In this document: positions 1 through 4,775 of the stretch, in pieces
Layout: each line of letters opens with the position of its first letter
How positions within the stretch are numbered: the first letter of the stretch is position 1
Origin: an uncultured Rothia sp.
GTDB lineage: Bacteria; Actinomycetota; Actinomycetes; Actinomycetales; Micrococcaceae
Assembly (NCBI RefSeq): GCF_937976295.1
Contig: NZ_CALJRY010000261.1
Location: forward strand, 1-5,856
Direction: 5' to 3'
DNA length: 5,856 bases
Notes under the pieces: model-generated
What the model was told of the DNA's origin: nothing
Database searches by the model: none
The model's input: the letters and a program-made list of their open reading frames with translations, nothing else
Made by a program: the position numbers and the translations under genes

Positions 1-268
1 GGAGTCCGCGGTGGTGCATCCGGGCGGGGTCGGGGGTGAGTCCGATTTCTTCGCTCACTTCACGGCAGGCGGTCTGTAGCGGGGTTTCCCCCGGCTCGGG
101 TTTGCCGCCGGGCATCATGAACCCGTCGCTGCCTTGCTTGCGCACGGTGAGTACGAGCCCGTCCCGGTTGCGGATTGCTACGGCGCACACGTTCACGACG
201 TGGTGGGTGCTGTCGATGGCGCTGTGCTCGGCGGGGTTTTGGGCGGAAGTATTCGGGTTCGTCTGCAT
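1..268 (-). CDS. Nudix hydrolase, N-terminal part (runs off left edge)
   Basis: The first 89 codons of a minus-strand gene are present and the rest lies beyond base 1. A complete Nudix box spans residues 55-77: Gly55, five residues, Glu61, seven residues, Arg69-Glu70-Val71, then Glu73-Glu74 and Gly76-Leu77. The two glutamates Glu73/Glu74 are the usual metal ligands. A beta-strand-like segment (about residues 24-33) precedes it, as in the family. Nudix enzymes hydrolyse nucleoside diphosphates linked to another moiety using Mg2+; the substrate cannot be told from this fragment. The ATG at 266-268 is the only convincing start. A GGTGGAG lies just 3 bases before it, too close for an ideal ribosome site, and a TAGGGT -10-like box ends 7 bases before the ATG, so the mRNA may be leaderless. 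The gene lies downstream of the permease on the same strand but is separated from it by a strong hairpin. Confidence 0.88.
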   Translation of the reverse strand, partial: MQTNPNTSAQNPAEHSAIDSTHHVVNVCAVAIRNRDGLVLTVRKQGSDGFMMPGGKPEPGETPLQTACREVSEEIGLTPDPARMHHRGL

Positions 269-275
269 GGTCTCC

Positions 276-281
276 ACCCTA
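276..281 (-). promoter_or_regulatory. candidate -10 box (TAGGGT) of the Nudix gene
   Basis: TAGGGT on the minus strand fits the TAnnnT pattern common in actinobacterial housekeeping promoters. Transcription would start at or within a base or two of the ATG at 268, giving a leaderless message. No good -35 is visible 16-18 bases upstream, so this rests on one hexamer and its position. Confidence 0.28.
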
Positions 282-374
282 ACACCTACACGTTTCAGAT
301 TCTCATCCCGACCATGTGTTACGTGTACTTCGCTTGACAGGCACAAACTTTTTGGAGGTGAAGAGCTGGACGTA

Positions 375-416
375 AAGAGCCGTCGGCTCCCCTTCTCAGG
401 GGAACCGGCGGCTCTT
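375..416 (-). terminator. hairpin terminator after the lysP-like permease
   Basis: Two 18-base arms (375-392 and 399-416) pair around a 6-base loop. There is one wobble and one mismatch, with an AAGAGCCG/CGGCTCTT base. It starts 30 bases past the permease stop codon and lies before the Nudix gene on the same strand. On the minus strand the stem ends in CTTT with only a short U run, so termination may be incomplete and some read-through to the Nudix gene is possible. Confidence 0.75.
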
Positions 417-445
417 CGTATATCGGCTATATCAAGCGGTTCAGC

Positions 446-1939
446 TTACTTCGAAGCCTTAACCTCAATGCCGCTCACGTCAATCTGCTCCAGCGGAATG
501 AGGCGGTCACGAGTGACCACGCGGTGCGCCAGCCAGACCGCGATAACCACGGGCAGACCGATGTAGGAGCTAAGCACGCCAGCCCAGTCACCGTTCAGGA
601 ACGCCTCATAGTTCTGGCCACCAATAACGACCAGGCACATAAGGAAGGCAATAATCGGACCCGCGGGGAAGAACGGCGCCACGTAGGGCAGATCCTCCAG
701 GCTGTTGCCCTGCTTCAGGTATGCGCGGCGGAAACGGTAGTGCGCCACGGCGATACCCACCCAGGTGATGAAGCCAGCCAGACCGGACACGTTCACCAGC
801 CACAGGTACGCACCATCCGGCGAAAGTAGCGCGGCAATGAAGCCGACCGCACCGATAGCTGCGGTTGCCAGCAGCGCGTTCATGGGCACGCCGCCGGAGT
901 TGATGCGGGCGAACATCTTCGGCGCCTTACCCTCCTGGGCGAGCGCGAAGAGCATACGAGCCGAAACGTACAGGCCCGAGTTACCAGCAGAGAGCACTGC
1001 GGAGAGAATCACGGCGTTCATGACGGCTGCCGCGAAGGCGATGCCCGCACGCTCGAAGATGAGGGTGAACGGGGAGATGTTGATGTTGCCGTCTGCAGCG
1101 GTGAGCAGGTTCGGGTCGGTGTAAGGAATCAGGAAGCCGATGACGACCATCGCGCCGATGTAGAAGAGCATGATGCGCCAGAACACGCTGATCAGTGCGC
1201 GGGGCACGTCGCGGCGGGGGTTCTCAGATTCACCAGCTGCCACACCAATCATTTCGGTGCCCTGGAAGGAGAAGCCTGCAACCATGAAGATGGCGAGTAC
1301 GGCGGGTGCGCCGCCAACGAAGGGTGCCTCACCGACGGTCCAGTTGGAGAAGCCCGGGGAGCTACCGCCCAGGATGCCGAAGATCATGGCGATACCTGCG
1401 ATGAGGAAGACAACCACGGTCACGACCTTGATGGTGGCGAGCCAGAATTCGCTCTCACCGTAGGAGCGTGCCGAGAGGGCGTTGATGCCGGTCAGCAGCA
1501 CGAGGAATCCTGCCGCCCACACCCAGGATGGGACGTCCGGGAACCAGTACCTCATCACCTCGCCGACAGCGACGAGTTCGGCGGCAACGGTAATCGCCCA
1601 GTTGAACCAGTAGTTCCAGCCCATGGCAAAGCCGAAGGACGGGGACACGTAGCGTGCCGCGTAGGTCTGGAATGCGCCGGGGACGGGCAGGTGCGCAGCC
1701 ATCTCGCCGAGGGACTGCATGAGGAAGAGCACCATCATGCCGATGAGGGCGTAGGCGAGGATTGCGCCGCCGGGGCCTGCGGTGGAGATGGTCTTACCGG
1801 AGGCGACGAAGAGGCCGGTGCCGATTGCGCCGCCGATTGCGATCATCTGCATGTGGCGGGCGGAGAGGCCTCGCTTCAGTTCACCCTCTGCGGGGGTGGC
1901 TTCCGATGCAGCGCCGGAAGTCTCTGTAGGCTGTGCCAT
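446..1939 (-). CDS. lysP: LysP-like lysine/amino-acid permease (APC superfamily)
   Basis: This 497-residue protein resembles E. coli LysP (489 residues) along its whole length as I remember that sequence. Shared segments include RHMQMIAIGGAIGTGLF (29-44), the GWNYWFNWA stretch (107-115), FSFQGTE (223-229), AAGESENP (234-241), FWRIMLFY (253-260), IPYTDPNLL (271-279), SAGNSG (317-322), AHYRFRR (399-405) and GQNYEAFL (441-448). GAIGTGLF is the broken-helix substrate motif of the APC fold. Glu229, Glu237 and Lys171 align with LysP residues reported to matter for lysine binding. About 12 membrane helices are expected in the cytoplasmic membrane, driving lysine uptake by proton symport. The cytoplasmic N-terminus is Ala/Glu/Thr rich. 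The ATG at 1937-1939 is preceded by AAAGAAG seven bases upstream. A different cationic or aromatic amino-acid substrate is possible, but LysP is the closest family member I recognise. Confidence 0.85.
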   Translation of the reverse strand: MAQPTETSGAASEATPAEGELKRGLSARHMQMIAIGGAIGTGLFVASGKTISTAGPGGAILAYALIGMMVLFLMQSLGEMAAHLPVPGAFQTYAARYVSPSFGFAMGWNYWFNWAITVAAELVAVGEVMRYWFPDVPSWVWAAGFLVLLTGINALSARSYGESEFWLATIKVVTVVVFLIAGIAMIFGILGGSSPGFSNWTVGEAPFVGGAPAVLAIFMVAGFSFQGTEMIGVAAGESENPRRDVPRALISVFWRIMLFYIGAMVVIGFLIPYTDPNLLTAADGNINISPFTLIFERAGIAFAAAVMNAVILSAVLSAGNSGLYVSARMLFALAQEGKAPKMFARINSGGVPMNALLATAAIGAVGFIAALLSPDGAYLWLVNVSGLAGFITWVGIAVAHYRFRRAYLKQGNSLEDLPYVAPFFPAGPIIAFLMCLVVIGGQNYEAFLNGDWAGVLSSYIGLPVVIAVWLAHRVVTRDRLIPLEQIDVSGIEVKASK

Positions 1940-2074
1940 GTCAGGTCTTCTTTCTGAGGCTATTGCTTCGTGCGTTTGCTAGCGGTTTAGTCTGGTGTCC
2001 AGTCTAGTCTTGCTGTGCGTGGTGCCGCCGAAGGTTTGGCCTGCGGTCAAGAAATTCTTTAATCATAAGGATTT

Positions 2075-2089
2075 CTTACGTACCGTAAG
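2075..2089. promoter_or_regulatory. palindromic candidate operator over the permease -10
   Basis: CTTACG and CGTAAG form a perfect 6-bp inverted repeat around TAC, with the axis inside the candidate permease -10 and start region. A second perfect palindrome, AAGAA-A-TTCTT, lies at 2049-2059, just downstream of the presumed transcription start. The position suits a repressor. The regulator is unknown and no regulator gene lies in the window. Confidence 0.4.
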
Positions 2090-2110
2090 TTTTTCTAATC
2101 TGAGGGTCAA
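2082..2110 (-). promoter_or_regulatory. candidate promoter of the permease
   Basis: On the minus strand, TTGACC (2105-2110) is separated by exactly 17 bases from TACGGT (2082-2087). These match the sigma-70 -35 and the actinobacterial TAnnnT -10. Transcription would start near 2075, giving a leader of about 135 bases. A second -10-like TATGAT (2062-2067) with a poor -35 is an alternative. The local base composition is AT-rich against GC-rich neighbours, as expected for a promoter. Confidence 0.5.
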
Positions 2111-2150
2111 TCCTACCCGCTTTCCCCGCCCTTTTCCACCCCAAAACCAC

Positions 2151-2170
2151 AAAAACACAGAAAAACACAG
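2151..2170. repeat. two perfect tandem copies of a 10-bp unit
   Basis: AAAAACACAG occurs twice head to tail (2151-2160 and 2161-2170). On the minus strand this reads as T-rich sequence directly after the OsmC-family terminator hairpin, so it may extend the U-rich tail. Confidence 0.8.
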
Positions 2171-2173
2171 GAA

Positions 2174-2215
2174 AACCCTCCCGCACCGCCTCATCACAAG
2201 CGGTACGGGAGGGTT
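2174..2215 (-). terminator. Rho-independent terminator of the OsmC-family gene
   Basis: Sixteen-base arms at 2174-2189 and 2200-2215 pair with a single mismatch around a 10-base loop. The core is ACCCTCCCG/CGGGAGGGT. On the minus strand the stem ends in GGTTTTCC and is followed by several T runs. It starts 52 bases beyond the stop codon of the OsmC-family gene. Confidence 0.85.
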
Positions 2216-2267
2216 CCATATCAGGCTCGTTCGCCCGGTTTATTCAACTTATTCAGCTCACCCGGCT

Positions 2268-2765
2268 TTAGTCCGCCAGGTTGTGGAACGACACGTTCGT
2301 GGGGTGCTCCACGGTACGGGAAACGGTGCAGTCCTTCTGCTCGCTGAGCTGAATCAGACGGTCCACCATCTTCTGCGCCTTGGCGCCCTGCTCATCCTCG
2401 GGGAATCGCACATCAAAGTCCACCTCAACGTCGTCGAGGCGCACCGCACCGTCTTCGGTCTGCTTCAGCGCCGAGGCGAGCACCTCGAACACCTCGGGGG
2501 TGGCGCGGCGGGAGGTGCCCGCGTCCACGTCCACGGAGGAGCAACCGGCAATCGCTGCGAGCAGCAGCTCGACGGGGGTCAGCAGACCCTCACCCACACC
2601 GAAGTCGAGGGTCGCACCATTGGCACCGTAGGCGCGGTAGCGCAAGCGGTCGATGCGCTCGATCTTGGTCTGGCGGTAGTTTTCGAGTTCACGGCGTTCC
2701 TGCTGGCGCGAATACACCTTCTTCTGCTCTTCTGCGGTGTTCTGGGAGGCATTCTGTTCAGCCAT
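2268..2765 (-). CDS. OsmC/Ohr-family protein
   Basis: This 165-residue soluble protein has the OsmC-fold pattern. The central helix motif LTPVELLLAAIAGCSSVDV (62-80) carries the first conserved cysteine, Cys75. A second cysteine, Cys146, lies in the C-terminal strand context DCTVSRTV. This spacing matches the two redox cysteines of OsmC and Ohr, which reduce organic hydroperoxides with thiol partners. The GCSSVDV form resembles the general OsmC/YhfA-type branch more than Ohr proper, so peroxidase activity is inferred. The first 35 or so residues form a charged, Gln/Glu/Arg-rich, probably helical extension. The ATG at 2763-2765 has AAAGGAA six bases upstream, a good ribosome site. The gene is monocistronic, diverges from azlC1 and ends in its own terminator. 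No neighbour points to a specific partner. Confidence 0.87.
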   Translation of the reverse strand: MAEQNASQNTAEEQKKVYSRQQERRELENYRQTKIERIDRLRYRAYGANGATLDFGVGEGLLTPVELLLAAIAGCSSVDVDAGTSRRATPEVFEVLASALKQTEDGAVRLDDVEVDFDVRFPEDEQGAKAQKMVDRLIQLSEQKDCTVSRTVEHPTNVSFHNLAD

Positions 2766-2818
2766 TGAGGTTCCTTTCGGGTTGCCTGCGCGGTCGCTAG
2801 GTTATTCAGCGCCGCCGT

Positions 2819-2844
2819 GTTTAGTGTCGTTGTTTAGTGTCATT
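2819..2844. repeat. 13-bp tandem repeat in the osmC-family/azlC1 divergent promoter region
   Basis: Two adjacent 13-bp units, GTTTAGTGTCGTT and GTTTAGTGTCATT, differ at one base. The second also begins an inverted repeat, TAGTG-TCATT-CACTA (2835-2849), that reaches into the candidate -10 of the OsmC-family gene. This arrangement looks like paired regulator-binding sites, but a simple duplication is equally possible. Confidence 0.65.
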
Positions 2845-2845
2845 C

Positions 2846-2851
2846 ACTATA
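2846..2851 (-). promoter_or_regulatory. candidate -10 (TATAGT) of the OsmC-family gene
   Basis: TATAGT on the minus strand is a close match to TATAAT, but the -35 region 16-18 bases upstream is poor (GAATAA-like). Transcription would start near 2839, inside the 13-bp tandem repeat, with a leader of about 75 bases. Confidence 0.38.
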
Positions 2852-2910
2852 AGCGTGTTTCTCATATTTTATTCCCGGACTCTTTTTCTGCTCGGCCAAC
2901 CGGCCTCTCC

Positions 2911-2916
2911 TATACA
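2911..2916 (+). promoter_or_regulatory. candidate -10 (TATACA) of azlC1
   Basis: TATACA sits 88 bases before the azlC1 ATG. The -35 position has no good match. A short inverted repeat, GGCC-AACC-GGCC (2894-2905), lies between the two positions and could serve as an operator. An alternative is TTCACT (2844-2849) with TATTTT (2866-2871) at a 16-base spacing. Neither is strong. Confidence 0.3.
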
Positions 2917-3004
2917 CTGGAAAGCCGCGGCGGGCGTTATCTATGACCCGCTTACAGGCAGACGAGGCATTTCACAGAACGTAACGCATACGAGGAACCC
3001 ACTT

Positions 3005-3883
3005 ATGGCACAGACTCCCAAGCTACAGGGCGCTAAACTTCAGCGCGCTAAGCTTCAGGGCACTCGATTTAAGGGAACAGGCGCGCAGAATGATTTCCGC
3101 TTGGCTGTTGCGGATTCTTCCGTGGTGATGCTCGGTATCGCTGTGCTGGGTTTGGGTTTGGGTATTATCCTCAGCGCGCACGGTCTGCCCATCTGGACTG
3201 CGCCGCTGCTCTCTGCCCTAGTTTTTGCCGGTTCGGTGGAGTTCCTGATGGTGGGCATGGTCAGCGCTGGCACGCCCCTGGCGTCGATTGCGTTGACGGT
3301 GTTCCTGGTGAATGCGCGCCATCTGGTGTACGGGCTTTCCTACCCGTTGCACAATGTGAAGGGTTTCTGGGCTAAGGCTCTGGCGATTCACACTCTGTGT
3401 GATGAGGCGTTCGCGCTTAACTCCGGTCCCGACCGTAATGAGCGTTCGGGCGCTCGCATTCTGTGGGTGAACGTGCTGATTTACGTGTCGTGGATTCTGA
3501 GCGTTGTCCTCGGGTATGTGCTGGGCGCGAGCTTCCTGAGCAGCTTGAAGGGCGTGGATTTTGTGATGGTGGCTATCTTCACGGTTCTTGCGATGGACGG
3601 CTACCGCGCTAACCCGGATCGCGTGACGGCACTGTTTGTTGCGGTTTCAGCCGCGGTTGCGCTGATTTTTGCGCCGTCCTCGTTCCTGGTGGTGGCGTTG
3701 GGTTCGTATGTGGTGCTGCTGCTGGCGCGTTTCCCGGTGGCGAAGCGCCGCGGTACGCTGCCGCATCGTACTGTGCCTGAGGTGGCGCCTGAGGCTGAAA
3801 ACGCCGCGGAGACCCCCTGCATCGCCGTAGAGAGCCCTGACACTGCCGCTACCGCTGATGCGCCCGCTTCCACACAGCGATAA
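3005..3883 (+). CDS. azlC: AzlC-family branched-chain amino-acid exporter, large subunit (copy 1)
   Basis: This 292-residue membrane protein has the AzlC signature VFAGSVEF (73-80), NARHLVYGLSYP (103-114), a DEAFAL stretch (133-138) and LKGVDFVM (181-188). These correspond to BrnF of Corynebacterium glutamicum and E. coli YgaZ, the large subunit that exports branched-chain amino acids and methionine with a small AzlD/BrnE/YgaH partner. About seven hydrophobic segments lie between residues 38 and 242. The start at 3005 is chosen because GAGGAA sits seven bases upstream and the core then has family length. The frame stays open for 56 codons further upstream without a ribosome site. Two additions are odd: four pentapeptide-like repeats at residues 6-25 and a 40-residue Ala/Pro/Glu-rich tail after KRRGTLP (247-253). 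No azlD follows closely; the next one is 547 bases away. Confidence 0.88.
   Translation: MAQTPKLQGAKLQRAKLQGTRFKGTGAQNDFRLAVADSSVVMLGIAVLGLGLGIILSAHGLPIWTAPLLSALVFAGSVEFLMVGMVSAGTPLASIALTVFLVNARHLVYGLSYPLHNVKGFWAKALAIHTLCDEAFALNSGPDRNERSGARILWVNVLIYVSWILSVVLGYVLGASFLSSLKGVDFVMVAIFTVLAMDGYRANPDRVTALFVAVSAAVALIFAPSSFLVVALGSYVVLLLARFPVAKRRGTLPHRTVPEVAPEAENAAETPCIAVESPDTAATADAPASTQR
3020..3079 (+). repeat. 15-bp imperfect repeat encoding five-residue units in AzlC1
   Basis: Four 15-base units (3020, 3035, 3050 and 3065) encode KLQGA, KLQRA, KLQGT and RFKGT. The first three are close at the DNA level and the fourth has drifted. The pattern recalls pentapeptide-repeat coils (centre Leu or Phe every five residues), but it is too short to call a domain. 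It gives the N-terminus a strong positive charge. Confidence 0.75.
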
Positions 3884-3887
3884 GGAC

Positions 3888-3917
3888 GTTACATACGTGC
3901 TCAAAACCCGTTAGGAT
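3888..3917 (+). promoter_or_regulatory. candidate internal promoter upstream of azlD-azlC2
   Basis: GTTACA (3888-3893, four of six matches to TTGACA) lies 18 bases before TAGGAT (3912-3917), which fits TAnnnT. Transcription would begin near 3924. A second TAGGAT at 3954-3959 has TTCGCT 17 bases upstream. Either could drive the small ORF and then azlD-azlC2 independently of azlC1. Confidence 0.38.
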
Positions 3918-3925
3918 AGATGAGT

Positions 3926-3955
3926 GGAGCTTCGCTCCCCCTCTTTCTATTTCTA
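3926..3955 (+). terminator. weak hairpin with pyrimidine tail after azlC1
   Basis: GGAGC-TTC-GCTCC (3926-3938) is followed by CCCTCTTTCTATTTCT. The five-pair stem is short and the tail is mixed C and T rather than a pure T run. It could terminate azlC1 inefficiently. It could also be a 5' stem-loop of an RNA started near 3924, as it lies at almost that position. Confidence 0.33.
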
Positions 3956-4016
3956 GGATTCGCATAGTGCCTCCCGCGCGAACCTGCACGGAGGCTCCCA
4001 GAGGTTGAGGTACCCC

Positions 4017-4082
4017 ATGACTCAGATGAAAGACACCGCTAAGGAAACTAGCGACGCAGAACGCTGTGCCGCCCCGGAGTAA
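4017..4082 (+). CDS. possible 21-residue small ORF (leader peptide?)
   Basis: The ATG at 4017 follows TGAGG by six bases and opens 21 codons rich in Lys, Asp, Glu, Thr and Ala, with one Cys at residue 17, ending in TAA at 4080-4082. The stop codon lies inside the strong stem at 4068-4100, a geometry seen in translation-coupled attenuators. It has no run of Leu, Ile, Val or Met codons, which argues against classical branched-chain attenuation. Coding is uncertain and I recognise no homologue. Confidence 0.28.
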   Translation: MTQMKDTAKETSDAERCAAPE

Positions 4083-4100
4083 CACCGCACCGGGAGCGGC
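4068..4100 (+). other. strong GC stem-loop overlapping the small ORF stop
   Basis: Arms GCCGC-CCCGG (4068-4077) and CCGGG-A-GCGGC (4090-4100) pair over ten base pairs with one bulged A and a 12-base loop. No T run follows, so it is not a typical terminator. It may be an RNA regulatory element. Confidence 0.45.
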
Positions 4101-4146
4101 ATCACCCGAGGTAACACACGAGAACTACTGACGCGCGCAACTACCC

Positions 4147-4204
4147 GCGCAGAAAACTTGCGCAAAACAACTTGCACTGAAAACCCACGCAGAAAACTCG
4201 TGCA
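4147..4204. repeat. two 18-base repeats 40 bases apart, each with dyad symmetry
   Basis: The copies at 4147-4164 and 4187-4204 share 15 of 18 bases around the core CGCAGAAAACT. The first pairs GCGCA with TGCGC; the second pairs CACG with CGTG. Where the arms differ the pairing is partly restored, as in repeated stem-loops or operators. A third partial copy of AACTTGC lies between them at 4169-4175. Confidence 0.5.
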
Positions 4205-4371
4205 GGAGGAACGGCCCTCCGCCTCCATGTTTCGCGGCTTTCATCAACTCACGTACCTACCGCACTACTTAGTACCCACTCCTCTCTTCGGCTGGGTTCT
4301 CCCTACCCTTTTCCGCGGATGCTTTCAGGTTTCACAGTTGCTTTCGCAGCTTCACCCGCACGCCTCGTTCA

Positions 4372-4403
4372 GGGTTCTTCCGCTCTTTTCGGGTTCTTTC
4401 GCT
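4372..4403. repeat. 13-base direct repeat upstream of azlD
   Basis: GGGTTCTTCCGCT (4372-4384) and GGGTTCTTTCGCT (4391-4403) match at 12 of 13 bases with a 19-base period. GGGTTCT occurs a third time at 4294-4300. They lie in the pyrimidine-rich tract just before azlD. Confidence 0.5.
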
Positions 4404-4430
4404 GAGTATGTGCAGAAAGAGAAAATCTTC

Positions 4431-4766
4431 ATGAACAGTGAAGTGACCACCGGCTATATTCTTGCCGCAATTCTTGTGGCTGCGGGTATTACGTTCCTGC
4501 TTCGCCTGCTTCCCTTCGGTCTGAAGAAGGCGCTGGCTGGCTCCGAACTTTTGGATGCGCTCAGCCACTGGATTCCGCTCGGTGCCGTCGCGCTGCTTGC
4601 CATCTATGCGGTGGCGAAGATTGATTACTCCTCGTTCGCTACGGCGGCGCCGTATCTGGCGGGTCTGGTGGTGACCGTGGGTGTGCACCTGTGGCGTAAG
4701 AATATGGTGTTGAGTATGGTGGCGGGTACCGTCACCTGCGTTGTGCTGGCTAACTGGGTTTTCTAG
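4431..4766 (+). CDS. azlD: AzlD-family branched-chain amino-acid exporter, small subunit
   Basis: This 111-residue protein has four hydrophobic segments (about 6-26, 44-63, 72-88 and 91-110) and matches the AzlD/BrnE/YgaH pattern. TFLLRLLPF (21-29) is the family's conserved Arg-Pro stretch, and HWIPLGAVALLAIYA (46-60) follows. BrnE is about 108 residues, so the ATG at 4431 gives the expected length. AGAAAGAG lies nine bases upstream, a mediocre ribosome site. The frame is open for 91 codons upstream but that part is not family-like. AzlD must pair with an AzlC to make a working exporter. It is nine bases from azlC2 and surely co-transcribed with it, yet the usual gene order (azlC before azlD) points to azlC1 as well. 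Confidence 0.88.
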   Translation: MNSEVTTGYILAAILVAAGITFLLRLLPFGLKKALAGSELLDALSHWIPLGAVALLAIYAVAKIDYSSFATAAPYLAGLVVTVGVHLWRKNMVLSMVAGTVTCVVLANWVF

Positions 4767-4775
4767 GGGGTCACG

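Larger units (their letters stand above)
1940..2267. other. gene-free spacer between the OsmC-family gene and the permease
   Basis: This 328-base stretch holds, from right to left, the OsmC-family terminator, a 10-bp tandem repeat, the candidate permease promoter with its palindromes, and a leader of about 135 bases before the permease ATG. The leader is GC-rich and I see no lysine riboswitch (L-box) in it. It would also be short for one. A plus-strand reading frame across this stretch lacks a ribosome site and any recognisable domain, and is not believed. Confidence 0.6.
3884..4430. other. 547-base region between azlC1 and azlD, no confident gene
   Basis: In order it contains: a candidate -10 (TAGGAT, 3912-3917), a small hairpin with a pyrimidine tail (3926-3955), a second TAGGAT (3954-3959), a GCCTCC/GGAGGC stem (3969-3974 with 3990-3995, 15-base loop), a possible 21-residue ORF (4017-4082), a strong stem (4068-4100), spaced repeats containing GAAAACT (4147-4204), a GGAGG/CCTCC hairpin (4205-4220) and a pyrimidine-rich tract with a 13-base repeat (4372-4403). 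A reading frame open from 4158 into azlD shows no domain and is probably open only because the tract has few purines. It could be a regulatory leader for azlD-azlC2, an sRNA locus, or decayed sequence. I recognise no named RNA family. Confidence 0.5.

Noticed and set aside
334..362. TTGACA on the plus strand followed by a GGAGGTGA ribosome-like site
   Set aside because: No -10 lies 15-19 bases after TTGACA, and no start codon with a sensible reading frame follows the GGAGG before the terminator hairpin.
36..566. Plus-strand reading frame opposite the Nudix gene and crossing the terminator
   Set aside because: It runs through the hairpin terminator and overlaps the permease end antisense. The opposite strand carries an intact Nudix box.
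1940..2075. Lysine riboswitch in the permease leader
   Set aside because: The leader is about 135 bases, short for an L-box, and I could not find the conserved multi-helix junction elements. A covariance-model search would settle it.
1995..2768. Long plus-strand reading frame opposite the OsmC-family gene
   Set aside because: It crosses a terminator hairpin and a promoter-like AT-rich tract, has no ribosome site, and is antisense to a clear OsmC-family gene. Its His/Leu-rich composition is typical of a shadow frame.
2837..3004. 56-codon upstream extension of azlC1
   Set aside because: No ribosome site precedes it, it would cover the candidate promoter, and the ATG at 3005 has a good GAGGAA at seven bases.
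4158..4430. 91-codon upstream extension of azlD
   Set aside because: AzlD proteins are about 110 residues and the ATG at 4431 gives exactly that. The extension has no domain and is open mainly because the tract is pyrimidine-rich.
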